A stretch of 64,000 nt of DNA from Prauserella halophila (GTDB lineage Bacteria > Actinomycetota > Actinomycetes > Mycobacteriales > Pseudonocardiaceae). The stretch's first letter is position 1. The number at the start of each line of letters is the position of its first letter. Location: assembly GCF_024171895.1 (NCBI RefSeq), contig NZ_JAMTCQ010000010.1, positions 310,001-374,000 on the forward strand, in the 5' to 3' direction. The notes beneath the pieces were generated by a model, which was not told the origin of the DNA, made no database searches, and saw only the letters and a program-made list of their open reading frames with translations. This document shows, piece after piece, positions 49,831 to 57,792 of the stretch. Both the position numbers and the translations under genes were made by a program.

Positions 49831-49865
49831 ACCCCGGCCGCCGGCGTCGACCGGAGGTTTCGTAA

Positions 49866-50151
49866 CAGCACGTGTGCTGCAAGCACGCTGTGTGATCCTT
49901 CGTCGTGCCGGGGGAAGTTCGAGCCGGCGTCCCGCACGGTGCCTACCCGCTCGCCGACGAAGATCCACCGCTCGTCGCAGCCACGCCTCCGTTCGTCGAG
50001 CCGGGACAGCTCTCGATTTTCGGTGTGAGCCGCTGACCTGCGGTTTCTCCGTTGAGTTGCTTCGGTGTGAATAGCATCATGAGCTTCTGCACGTGCATTC
50101 ACACGAGCACTAACGCGTGCTAGCTTCGGTGCACACGTCAATGCACGTGCA
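49866..50151. promoter_or_regulatory. Palindrome cluster upstream of the DUF397 gene
   Basis: CAGCAC-GT-GTGCTG lies at 49866-49879. Two exact TGCACGTGCA palindromes lie at 50088-50097 and 50142-50151, flanking a -10-like TAGCTT (50121-50126) and a further AGCAC...GTGCT pair. The spacing of about 54 bp is close to five helical turns, so one bound regulator could face both sites. The XRE regulator just upstream is the obvious candidate. No gene is visible in 49831-50192. Confidence 0.65.
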
Positions 50152-50192
50152 GATGCATCCTCCAGAGGTTGAAAGTCGGGAAGGTGAGGATC

Positions 50193-50429
50193 ATGCAGCT
50201 GATCGAGAACGGTATTTCCTCGGAGCTACTCACCGGCGCGCAGTGGCGCAAGAGCCGGTACAGCGGCGCGATGGGAAACTGCGTCGAAGTGGCGCCGCTC
50301 TCCGGTGGCGACATCGCCATGCGGAACTCCCGCGATCCTCAGGGTCCGGCTCTCGTCTACACCCGCGCGGAGATCGATGCTTTCGTGGCAGGCGTGAAGG
50401 ACGGCGAGTTCGATGACATGCTCGCCTGA
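50193..50429 (+). CDS. DUF397 protein
   Basis: The 78-residue protein matches DUF397 by AQWRKSRYSGAMGNCVEVAP...IAMRNSRDPQGPALVYTRAEIDAFVAGVKDGEFD. These small proteins are encoded next to XRE/DUF5753 regulators, as in the Streptomyces WhiJ system, and probably act as their partners. ATG 50193 follows GGTGAGG by about 4 nt. Its end overlaps the next gene by 17 bp. Confidence 0.9.
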   Translation: MQLIENGISSELLTGAQWRKSRYSGAMGNCVEVAPLSGGDIAMRNSRDPQGPALVYTRAEIDAFVAGVKDGEFDDMLA

Positions 50430-50805
50430 ACTCGCTCCCAGCGAGGTCGAGGCGACGCTCGGCAGGCTCATCGCCAGCGGCTACCGCTTCGTGCACCCCC
50501 GTGACGCCGACGGTGAGCTCGTGACCGTCGTCGGGGTCCGGATGCACGAGAAGGTGGTGGACGTGGTCCGGCTCGACGCCGAGGACGACGTCACCGCGAC
50601 CCGGATGCCGTACGATGAGCCGGACGTCCTCGAACCCAAGCAGGTGCTGTGGCAGCGCAGCGGCGACATGGAAAGCGTCGTCGACGAACTGCTGGAGCTG
50701 CCGGACGACGAGTGCGCCGAACCGGCGTCGTCGCTCCGGACGGGCAGGGGTTGCTGGGTGCCGAACGGATCCGGCCGCGCGAAGTGGCTGCAGGCCACGG
50801 CCTGA
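50413..50805 (+). CDS. Conserved hypothetical protein coupled to DUF397
   Basis: The 130-residue protein has an N-terminal helix (ELAPSEVEATLGRLIASGYRF), then a beta-rich stretch (HPRDADGELVTVVGVRMHEKVVDVVRLDAEDD), and a Trp/Cys region near the end (GCWVPNGSGRAKWLQ). No membrane segment. ATG 50413 lies within the end of the DUF397 gene, so translation is coupled. I do not recognise its family. Confidence 0.72.
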   Translation: MTCSPELAPSEVEATLGRLIASGYRFVHPRDADGELVTVVGVRMHEKVVDVVRLDAEDDVTATRMPYDEPDVLEPKQVLWQRSGDMESVVDELLELPDDECAEPASSLRTGRGCWVPNGSGRAKWLQATA

Positions 50806-50996
50806 CTCGACCGGACCGACAACTCGATACGACAAGCCAACCTGAACGCGGGCCCGAGTATGGGTGCAGTCGGCCCCGCGGCTCGACACGGCCGGTTTTC
50901 CGCCGTGTCCCCAGGTCGGTGCTCAGACCGCGGCGGCGCAGTGCACCTCCCCCCTCGTCGCTGTGACGCCCGGTCTGAGCGCCATCTCACCCCGAA

Positions 50997-51032
50997 CGGG
51001 CCGCCTCCACGGACTAGACTGGAGGCGGCCCG
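50997..51032 (+). terminator. Hairpin overlapping the purF promoter
   Basis: Perfect 13-bp arms (CGGGCCGCCTCCA and its complement) around a 10-nt loop, followed by TTCTCGTTCTC. The loop and right arm contain TAGACT (51015-51020), a -10-like box; transcription from it would start at about 51027, inside the right arm. The element therefore can end transcription from the DUF397 operon and also carry the purF promoter. Confidence 0.7.
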
Positions 51033-51057
51033 TTCTCGTTCTCAGGGGAGTCCCTCG

Positions 51058-52620
51058 GTGCACAACGACAGGTACGACAACCTGCCCGGTGACCACCACG
51101 AACCGTCGGCGGAGTCGGTCACGGACCCGGCTTTCGAACCCGAAGCCGATCCCCGGGAGGAATGCGGCGTCTTCGGAGTCTGGGCACCGGGCGAGGAGGT
51201 CGCGAAACTGGCGTACTACGGGCTGTACGCGTTGCAGCACCGTGGCCAGGAGGCCGCGGGCATTTCCACGGGCGACGGGCGCCGCGTCGTCGTGTTCAAG
51301 GACCTCGGCCTGGTCAGTCAGGTGTTCGACGAGAAGTCGCTGTCGTCGCTGCAGGGACACGTCGCCGTCGGGCACTGCCGTTACTCCACGACCGGCGGCG
51401 GCAGCTGGGAGAACGCCCAGCCGACGTTCCGCACCACCGGCGCCGGCACCGGCATCGCGCTCGGCCACAACGGCAATCTCGTCAACACCCACGAGCTGCA
51501 CGAGCGCGCCCGCGAACTCGGCTTCGTCGGCAACAACGGCGCCACCACCGACTCGGACCTGATCTGCGGGCTGCTCGCCGCGACCGCCGCCGACAAGGGT
51601 GTCGAGGCCGCGGCCGCCGAGCTCCTGCCGACGCTGCGCGGCGCGTTCTGCCTCACATTCTCCGACGAGTCGACTTTGTACGCGGCGCGCGACGCACAGG
51701 GTTTCCGCCCGCTGGTTCTCGGCCGCCTCGAACGCGGCTGGGTCGCCGCGAGCGAAACCGCCGCGCTCGACATCGTCGGCGCATCGTTCGTCCGCGAGGT
51801 CGAACCCGGTGAGCTGATCGCGATCGACGCCGACGGCATCCGCTCCACGCGGTTCGCCAGCCCGGAGCCGAAGGGCTGCATCTTCGAGTACGTCTATCTG
51901 GCGCGGCCCGACACGTCGATCTCCGGCCGCAGCGTCCACGCCACGCGGGTCGACATCGGACGCAGGCTCGCCGACGAGTACCCCGCCGACGCGGACCTGG
52001 TCATCCCCGTGCCCGAATCCGGTACGCCCGCCGCGATCGGCTACGCGCAGGCGGCCGGAATCCCCTACGGCCAGGGCCTGGTCAAGAACAGCTACGTCGG
52101 GCGCACGTTCATCCAGCCGTCGCAGACGATCCGCCAGCTCGGCATCCGGTTGAAGCTGAACCCGCTGCGTGAGGTGATCCGCGGCAAGCGGCTCGTCGTC
52201 GTCGACGATTCGATCGTGCGCGGCAACACTCAGCGTGCGCTGGTGCGGATGTTGCGCGAATCCGGCGCGCTCGAGGTCCACGTGCGGATCGCGTCGCCGC
52301 CGGTGCGCTGGCCGTGCTTCTACGGTATCGATTTCGCCTCGCGTGCCGAGCTGGTCGCCAACGGCGCCGATCTCGACGGGATCCGCCGTGCCATCGGTGC
52401 GGATTCCCTCGGGTACGCGTCCGTGGACTCGCTCGTCGCGGCGGCCGAACAGCCACGTAACCGGGTGTGTGCGGCGTGCTTCGACGGCGAGTACCCCGTG
52501 GCGCTGCCGGACGAGGAGCTCATCGGCAAGCACATGCTCGAGAACCTCGGCGGTGCAGCTGAGGAACTGCCCGTCACCGGAGCGGGGTACGGTGCCGAGG
52601 ACGCCGTCGGGCGTCCGTAG
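51058..52620 (+). CDS. purF: Amidophosphoribosyltransferase
   Basis: This is the committed step of purine synthesis: PRPP and glutamine give phosphoribosylamine. The 520-residue chain has an acidic leader of 35 residues before Cys36 (EECGVFGVW), the nucleophile exposed after propeptide removal. The glutaminase motifs HRGQEAAG and GHNGNL, the C-terminal PRPP-binding RLVVVDDSIVRGNTQR, and Cys residues in RWPCFYGIDF and RVCAACFDG (likely Fe-S ligands) are present. GTG 51058 follows GGGGAG by 7 nt. Confidence 0.96.
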   Translation: MHNDRYDNLPGDHHEPSAESVTDPAFEPEADPREECGVFGVWAPGEEVAKLAYYGLYALQHRGQEAAGISTGDGRRVVVFKDLGLVSQVFDEKSLSSLQGHVAVGHCRYSTTGGGSWENAQPTFRTTGAGTGIALGHNGNLVNTHELHERARELGFVGNNGATTDSDLICGLLAATAADKGVEAAAAELLPTLRGAFCLTFSDESTLYAARDAQGFRPLVLGRLERGWVAASETAALDIVGASFVREVEPGELIAIDADGIRSTRFASPEPKGCIFEYVYLARPDTSISGRSVHATRVDIGRRLADEYPADADLVIPVPESGTPAAIGYAQAAGIPYGQGLVKNSYVGRTFIQPSQTIRQLGIRLKLNPLREVIRGKRLVVVDDSIVRGNTQRALVRMLRESGALEVHVRIASPPVRWPCFYGIDFASRAELVANGADLDGIRRAIGADSLGYASVDSLVAAAEQPRNRVCAACFDGEYPVALPDEELIGKHMLENLGGAAEELPVTGAGYGAEDAVGRP

Positions 52621-52626
52621 GTTGTC

Positions 52627-52648
52627 GCCCCGAAGGGCACCTTGGGGC
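52627..52648. repeat. Dispersed palindrome, copy 2 (one base shorter)
   Basis: GCCCCGAAGGGCACCTTGGGGC, one base shorter than the 23-bp consensus, lies 6 nt after the purF stop and 45 nt before purM. It may weaken read-through from purF into purM. Confidence 0.75.
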
Positions 52649-52692
52649 ACACCGCGTGCCGCAGTAATGCCGAGTGAGGAGTCCGCGTTCCG

Positions 52693-53868
52693 ATGAGCGA
52701 GTCTGGCCAGGAGCCGGTCGTTGCCGACCGCGGTGTCGAGAAACCCGGTGTCGAAAAACCCGGTGCCGAGAAACGCGGTGCCGACGACGCCGGCGCAGAG
52801 GATGCCGGTGCCACGTATGCCGCGGCGGGTGTCGACATCGACGCGGGCGACGACGCCGTCGAACTGCTGAAGCCGCACGCTGCGCGCGCGACGCGCCCGG
52901 AGGTCATCGGTGGGGTCGGCGGGTTCGCCGGCCTGTTCTCACTGAAGCTCGACCGCTGGAAGGAACCGCTGCTGGCCTCGTCGACCGACGGTGTCGGCAC
53001 GAAGATCGCGGTCGCACAGGCGCTCGACAAGCACGACACCGTCGGCATCGACCTGGTCGCGATGGTTGTCGACGACCTTGTCGTGACCGGCGCGGAGCCG
53101 TTGTTCCTGCAGGACTACATCGCAGTCGGCAAGGTCGTGCCCGAGCGGATCGCCGCGCTCGTCGAGGGCATCTCCGAGGGCTGCGTCCAGGCGGGCTGTG
53201 CGCTTCTGGGTGGTGAGACCGCGGAGCACCCCGGCATGATGGCCGAACACGAGTACGACATCTCCGCGACGGGCATCGGCGCCGTCGAGGCGGCCGACGT
53301 GCTCGGCCCCGACCGGGTGCGCCCCGGTGACGTCGTCATCGCCATGGGTTCCTCCGGCTTGCATTCGAACGGTTACTCGCTGGCTCGGCATGTGCTGCTC
53401 GACGTCGCACGACTGCCGTTGGACGGGCACGTGGAGGAGCTCGGCCGCACGCTCGGTGAGGAGCTGCTCGAACCGACGCGCATCTATGCCAAGGACTGCC
53501 TCGCGCTCGTCGCCGAGGCGGGGGTTCGCACGTTCTCGCACATCACCGGCGGTGGTCTCGAGGCGAACCTCGAACGTGTGTTGCCGCAGGGACTTGTCGC
53601 CCACCTCGACCGCGGTTCGTGGACGCCTGCACCCGTGTTCGCGGTGATTCAGCAGCGTGGCCGCATCGAGCGGGTCGAGATGGAGAAGACATTCAACATG
53701 GGCGTCGGCATGGTCGCGGTCGTCGCGGCCGAGGACGTCGACCGTGCGCTGGCGGTACTCACGGCGCGGCACGTGCCCGCATGGGTGCTCGGCGAAGTCA
53801 AACGGGCCGACGGTGACGCCGCCGACGGTCCGCGTGCCGTGTTGTCGGGCGACCACCCGCGATTCTGA
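52693..53868 (+). CDS. purM: Phosphoribosylformylglycinamidine cyclo-ligase (AIR synthetase)
   Basis: The enzyme closes the imidazole ring of FGAM with ATP to form AIR. The conserved core begins at about residue 37 (ATYAAAGVDIDAGDDAVELLKP) and contains STDGVGTKI, GGETAEHPGMM, and ITGGGLEANLERVLP. Before it lies a non-conserved extension of about 36 residues with tandem GVEKPG/GAEKRG repeats from degenerate 15-18 bp DNA repeats (52733-52800). ATG 52693 has GTGAGGAG about 15 nt away. It follows purF by 72 bp. Confidence 0.95.
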   Translation: MSESGQEPVVADRGVEKPGVEKPGAEKRGADDAGAEDAGATYAAAGVDIDAGDDAVELLKPHAARATRPEVIGGVGGFAGLFSLKLDRWKEPLLASSTDGVGTKIAVAQALDKHDTVGIDLVAMVVDDLVVTGAEPLFLQDYIAVGKVVPERIAALVEGISEGCVQAGCALLGGETAEHPGMMAEHEYDISATGIGAVEAADVLGPDRVRPGDVVIAMGSSGLHSNGYSLARHVLLDVARLPLDGHVEELGRTLGEELLEPTRIYAKDCLALVAEAGVRTFSHITGGGLEANLERVLPQGLVAHLDRGSWTPAPVFAVIQQRGRIERVEMEKTFNMGVGMVAVVAAEDVDRALAVLTARHVPAWVLGEVKRADGDAADGPRAVLSGDHPRF

Positions 53869-53985
53869 GTACCCCGGCTCCCGCCCGGCCCCGACCGCGG
53901 TTCCCGCTCCGGCCCGGCGCCCGCTGGTCATCCGCCGATCACCGCCGCCGAATTCGCTCGACACGCTCCGGCCGAACGGGTCATC

Positions 53986-54420
53986 GTGGCTGATGTGAAC
54001 GAACTGCGCGTGACGTCCCGCTTCGCCGTCCCCGAGAGGGAACTGTCGGAGCGGTTCTCGCGCGCTTCCGGCCCGGGTGGTCAGGGCGTGAACACGACGT
54101 CGTCGCGCGTCGAGCTGTCGTTCGACGTGGCGCGATCGGCCGCGGTACCGGAGTCGTTGCGGTCACAGGTGCTGACGCGATTGGATCGGCGGCTCGTCGG
54201 CGGGGTGCTGACGGTCGTGGCCGCGGAGCATCGCGAGCAGCTCCGCAACCGTGAGGCGGCCCGCGAGCGGTTGGCGAACGTGCTGCGCGAGGCCGCCGCA
54301 CCGCCGCCGAAGAAGCGCAAGCCGACGAAACCGACGCGGGGTTCGCAGGAACGTCGCATCGCTGCGAAGAAGCGGCGCTCGGACGTCAAACGCAACCGCC
54401 GCGCCCGCCACGACGACTGA
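53986..54420 (+). CDS. arfB: Peptidyl-tRNA hydrolase ArfB (ribosome rescue)
   Basis: The 144-residue protein carries the release-factor GGQ loop in SGPGGQGVNTTSSRVEL and a long basic C-terminal tail (PPPKKRKPTKPTRG...KKRRSDVKRNRRARH), which in ArfB/YaeJ enters the empty mRNA channel of stalled ribosomes. It releases the nascent chain on ribosomes without a stop codon. GTG 53986 is used, with GTG 53995 as alternative. It is convergent with the hydroxyacyl-CoA dehydrogenase gene. Confidence 0.92.
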   Translation: MADVNELRVTSRFAVPERELSERFSRASGPGGQGVNTTSSRVELSFDVARSAAVPESLRSQVLTRLDRRLVGGVLTVVAAEHREQLRNREAARERLANVLREAAAPPPKKRKPTKPTRGSQERRIAAKKRRSDVKRNRRARHDD

Positions 54421-54461
54421 CCCGGACCGCATCCCGCGTCGTCGGCGCCACATGGTCGCCG

Positions 54462-54492
54462 GTGTTGCGGGTTCCTCTGGAACCCGCAACAC
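54462..54492. terminator. Bidirectional hairpin between arfB and the dehydrogenase gene
   Basis: Perfect 14-bp arms (GTGTTGCGGGTTCC and its complement) around TCT. The right arm is copied again at 54499-54512, so an alternative, larger hairpin is possible. It lies between convergent genes. Confidence 0.85.
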
Positions 54493-54527
54493 GGCTTCTG
54501 GAACCCGCAACACGGGTCCGGGGTGGA

Positions 54528-55388
54528 TCAGCTGTAGTCGTAGAAGCCGCGGCCGGACTTCTTGCCGTGGAGGCCGGCGTCGACCATGCGCATGAGCAGC
54601 GGCGGAGCCGCGTAGGTGGGCTCCTTGTACTCGTCGTACATCGAGTCCGCGATGGCCTTGATCGTGTCGAGGCCGACCATGTCCGACAGCCGCAGCGGCC
54701 CCATCGGGTGTGCGGTGCCCTTCTCCATGCCCTCGTCGATGTCCTCGGCCGAGGCGAATCCGGCCTCGTACATCCGGATCGCCGACAGCAGGTACGGCAC
54801 CAGCAGGGCGTTGACGATGAAGCCCGCGCGGTCCTGGCAGTGGATCGCGGTCTTGCCGAGCGTGCCCGTGACGTGCTCTTCCGCGCGTGCCACGACGTCG
54901 TCGCTCGTGCGCACCGACGCCACGAGCTCCACGAGCGGCAGCACCGGCACCGGGTTGAAGAAATGCACGCCGACGACGTGCTCGGGTCGCTGGGTCGCCA
55001 TGCCCAGCTTCATGATCGGGATGGAGGACGTGTTCGAGGCCAGGATCGCGCTCTCGTTCGTCACGACCTCGTCGATCCTGCCGAACAGTTCCGTCTTGGC
55101 CTGCTCCTGCTCGAGGATGGCCTCGACGACGAAATCGCGGTCGGCGAACGCCTCGATGTCCGTGGTGAACGTCAGCCGCCCGAGCGTCGCGTCGACGTCG
55201 GCGTCGGCGATCTTGCCCGCCTTCGCCGCGCGCTGCAGCGACTTCTCGATCTTGGCCTTCCCGGCGTCCAGCGCCGACTGGCTGACCTCGTTCACCACGA
55301 CGTCCAGCCCTGCCCTCGCGTGTACTTCGGCGATACCCGAGCCCATCAGGCCCGCACCGACAACACCGATCCGCTGGATTTTCGGCAC
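54528..55388 (-). CDS. 3-hydroxybutyryl-CoA dehydrogenase-like enzyme
   Basis: The 286-residue protein oxidises or reduces 3-hydroxyacyl-CoA with NAD(P). It has the Rossmann motif GVVGAGLMGSGIAEVHARAG, the ASNTSSIPI strand, the catalytic His in VVGVHFFNPVPVLPLVE, and the C-terminal domain DRAGFIVNALLVPYL...GLDTIKAI ending GRGFYDYS, as in FadB2/Hbd proteins. GTG 55388 follows AAGGGAGAG. It stands alone, 85 bp downstream of the DUF3073 gene on the same strand. Confidence 0.92.
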   Translation of the reverse strand: MPKIQRIGVVGAGLMGSGIAEVHARAGLDVVVNEVSQSALDAGKAKIEKSLQRAAKAGKIADADVDATLGRLTFTTDIEAFADRDFVVEAILEQEQAKTELFGRIDEVVTNESAILASNTSSIPIMKLGMATQRPEHVVGVHFFNPVPVLPLVELVASVRTSDDVVARAEEHVTGTLGKTAIHCQDRAGFIVNALLVPYLLSAIRMYEAGFASAEDIDEGMEKGTAHPMGPLRLSDMVGLDTIKAIADSMYDEYKEPTYAAPPLLMRMVDAGLHGKKSGRGFYDYS

Positions 55389-55473
55389 GTTCTCTCCCTT
55401 GAGGTTTCATTGGGCACGCGGAATGCGGGGGTGGTCACCGATCGCTCGGTGCCACCCCCGCATTTCGCGTGCG

Positions 55474-55659
55474 TCATCGACGGTAGTCGTCGTACCCGTC
55501 GTCGTACGGGTCTTCGTACCGATCCTCGTCCTCGTGGCCGTTCTGGTCCGAGTTGCTCGACAGCTCTCGTTGAAGTGCTTCGAGATCCGTGGTGGGAACG
55601 CTGTACTTGAGCTCCCGGGCCACCTTCGTCTGCTTGGCCTTAGCTCGGCCGCGCCCCAT
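55474..55659 (-). CDS. DUF3073 small acidic-basic protein
   Basis: The 61-residue protein has the DUF3073 start MGRGRAKAKQTKVARELKYSV, then TDLEALQREL and an acidic Asp/Tyr-rich tail (EDRYEDPYDDGYDDY). The family is restricted to actinobacteria and of unknown function; it may bind nucleic acid through its basic N-terminus (inference). ATG 55659 follows AAGGGGG by about 8 nt. Longer in-frame starts upstream give no conserved sequence. Confidence 0.88.
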   Translation of the reverse strand: MGRGRAKAKQTKVARELKYSVPTTDLEALQRELSSNSDQNGHEDEDRYEDPYDDGYDDYRR

Positions 55660-55868
55660 GGCTCGACCCCCTTGCGCAGGGGCGGGGCGGCCGGGGGAAA
55701 ACGGCGGCCCCGCGTCGTCTCGACAACTATTTCCTAGGGGACACCGTACCGTGTCCCCCGGCCCGGACGCGACGTGGCGCGGTGTGCGTGACGCGACACT
55801 TACGAAGATCACGTGAGAACCGGCCAGCCGATGCTCGCACCGGCTCGGCGACGTGCCAGGATTCCGGG

Positions 55869-56756
55869 GTGCTCCGACCATTCGTCGCCTATCTGCGGGT
55901 TTACGAACCGCTCGTTGCCTTCGGCGAGCCGCCGGACGAGCGGCTGTCCCGTGCGGTCGAAGAGGCCGCGCTGACCCGGCCCGACGCGGGCGAGCGTGAG
56001 ATGGTCATGTGGCTGAGGTCACAGACCGGTGAGACGCCGCGGATGTTGCCCAAGCAGTCGTCCTCGCTGCCCGACGTGCTGGTGCTCGATGCCGAGGACG
56101 TGCCGACCGAGGGGAGCGCCGAGGTCGGGCCCGGCCCGCTCGTGTGCCCGCTGGAGATCCGCCCGCGGTCGGCGGCCGCGCTGGTCGGCTTCCTCGGCGA
56201 GGCGCATCCCGCGTTGCGGGGTGCCGTCGTCGACGCGCTGGGCGCACCGGAGGACCGCATCAAGTCGCGGGCCAACTCCGCGTTGCGTGACCTCTACGGG
56301 ACGTCGATGCACGTGCTGTCGACGACCTGGACCGTCCCGTTGCCGTGGTTCTCGCTCGTCGATCCGCGGCAGTTCCGGCTGGAGCTCGGCTCCGGTCGAG
56401 GTGACCCGAAGCGTGAACTGTCGTGGCGCGCGCCGATGACGGACGCGCTGCGCCGGGTCGGCGAGGCCGAGGAGCTGGTGGGCAATGCGCTCGGCGAGGA
56501 CGCGGGGCCGGTGCAGATCCTCAGTGAGACGCATCGGTGGCTGGCGAACTTCCACCCGGCCTCGGCGGTCGAACTCGACTACGGCGGGCTGGTGCAGCTC
56601 GTCGACGACCTGACTCTCGAGTCGGACACGTCCGCCGACGAGGTGCACATGCTGCTCGAGGCGCTCCGCAACGGTGACGTCGACGAGGTCGGCGAGATCT
56701 TCCAGACGCTGCGTGACTACTGGGGCGAACTCGCCGCCCGCGAACGCTTCAACTGA
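55869..56756 (+). CDS. Conserved actinobacterial hypothetical protein
   Basis: The 295-residue protein begins MLRPFVAYLRVYEPLVAF with GTG 55869 read as Met. It contains SSLPDVLVLDAEDVP, PLEIRPRSAAALVGFL and the Trp-rich WTVPLPWFSLVDPRQFRL, with an acidic C-terminal helix bundle. No signal or membrane segment. I do not recognise a biochemical function. It is convergent with the asparaginase gene, and two copies of the dispersed palindrome separate them. Confidence 0.75.
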   Translation: MLRPFVAYLRVYEPLVAFGEPPDERLSRAVEEAALTRPDAGEREMVMWLRSQTGETPRMLPKQSSSLPDVLVLDAEDVPTEGSAEVGPGPLVCPLEIRPRSAAALVGFLGEAHPALRGAVVDALGAPEDRIKSRANSALRDLYGTSMHVLSTTWTVPLPWFSLVDPRQFRLELGSGRGDPKRELSWRAPMTDALRRVGEAEELVGNALGEDAGPVQILSETHRWLANFHPASAVELDYGGLVQLVDDLTLESDTSADEVHMLLEALRNGDVDEVGEIFQTLRDYWGELAARERFN

Positions 56757-56784
56757 GAGTGACGACCGGTCGTGCCCCGAAGAT

Positions 56785-56807
56785 GCCCCGAAGGGCACCT
56801 TCGGGGC
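56785..56807. repeat. Dispersed palindrome, copy 3
   Basis: Perfect copy of the 23-bp element between convergent stops at 56756 and 56851. A half copy (GTGCCCCGAAGA) lies directly upstream at 56773-56783. Confidence 0.8.
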
Positions 56808-56814
56808 GTTGAGC

Positions 56815-56837
56815 GCCCCCAAGGTGCCCTTCGGGGC
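56815..56837. repeat. Dispersed palindrome, copy 4
   Basis: Second copy in the same gap, 7 bp after copy 3, with the loop in the opposite orientation and one mismatch in the left arm (C for G). Two hairpins in a row may ensure termination on both strands. Confidence 0.8.
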
Positions 56838-56850
56838 ACTGGCGCAGTGA

Positions 56851-57792
56851 TCAGTGCAGCGCGTCCGTCAACGCGGTAGTCACGCGGAGTGAGCCGACGT
56901 CCCGGTTCGCGCCCGTGACCACGCCCGCACCGACGGCCATGCGTTCGACTGCCTCGCCGGACGGTGTCTCGTCGAGTAGTCGCAGCGCCTCGACGAGGAT
57001 CGGTTCGCGGGCGCGCGCACTGCCGTCGGACACCTTCAGGGCCACGGCGGTGCCGTCGGCCAGTGCGAAGGCGTGCACGCCCTCCGCGCCGCCCTTCATC
57101 AGCAGCCCCGGCACGGCCTCCATCAGCACCGTGTCCTCCCGGCCGGTGCCCGCGACCAGCCACGGATGCGCCCGCATCGCGTCGGCCACCCGTCGCGGGT
57201 TGCCGGAATCCGCCGTCACCAGGCGTCCGAACGCGCGTGCCAGGCCGGTCAGCGAGTACGCCAGCAGCGGCGCTCCGCACCCGTCGACGCCGGTCCACGC
57301 GATCGGCTCGCCCGTCAGCTCCGCCACCGTCTCCGCGATCGTGGTCTGCAGCGGGTGCTCCGGGTCGGTGTAGGTCCCCGTCGGCCAGCCCGCCGAGACG
57401 CACGCCGACAGCATCCCCGCGTGCTTGCCGGAGCAGTTCATCGAGGCCCGGCGACGTTCGGCGGCGGGCCGGCCGCGAGGCGTGTCGGGTGGGCACTGCA
57501 GGTCGTCCTCGCCGAGTCCGGCCTTCGCCAGCAGCGTCAGCGTCCGCTCGGCGTGTTCGGGCTCGCCGTTGTGGGACGCGCACACCAGCGCCAGGTCGTC
57601 GTCGGAGACGTCCAGCCCGGCGTGCAGCATGCCGAGTGCCTGCAGTGGCTTGTTCGACGACCGCGGGTACATCGGTTCGTCGGCGTCGCCGACGGCCGCA
57701 CGCACCGTGCCGTCCGGTGCGGTCACGACGAGGCTGCCGTGGTGCACGCTCTCGACGAACCCCGAGCGCACCACTTCGACGAGCGCGGTCAT
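56851..57792 (-). CDS. Asparaginase (asparaginase II family)
   Basis: The 313-residue protein matches the PF06089-type asparaginases: VESVHHGSLVV at the start, PMYPRSSNKPLQALGML, NCSGKHAGML and GVDGCGAPLLAYSL. These enzymes hydrolyse asparagine to aspartate and ammonia and differ from the AnsA/B family. Its ATG (57792) overlaps the stop of the RsiG-like gene by 4 bp, so they are co-translated. Cytosolic; no signal peptide. Confidence 0.88.
   Translation of the reverse strand: MTALVEVVRSGFVESVHHGSLVVTAPDGTVRAAVGDADEPMYPRSSNKPLQALGMLHAGLDVSDDDLALVCASHNGEPEHAERTLTLLAKAGLGEDDLQCPPDTPRGRPAAERRRASMNCSGKHAGMLSACVSAGWPTGTYTDPEHPLQTTIAETVAELTGEPIAWTGVDGCGAPLLAYSLTGLARAFGRLVTADSGNPRRVADAMRAHPWLVAGTGREDTVLMEAVPGLLMKGGAEGVHAFALADGTAVALKVSDGSARAREPILVEALRLLDETPSGEAVERMAVGAGVVTGANRDVGSLRVTTALTDALH

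Noticed and set aside
53869-53985. Possible small gene between purM and arfB
   Set aside because: The gap is Pro/Arg-codon-rich low-complexity sequence with no start and ribosome site combination.
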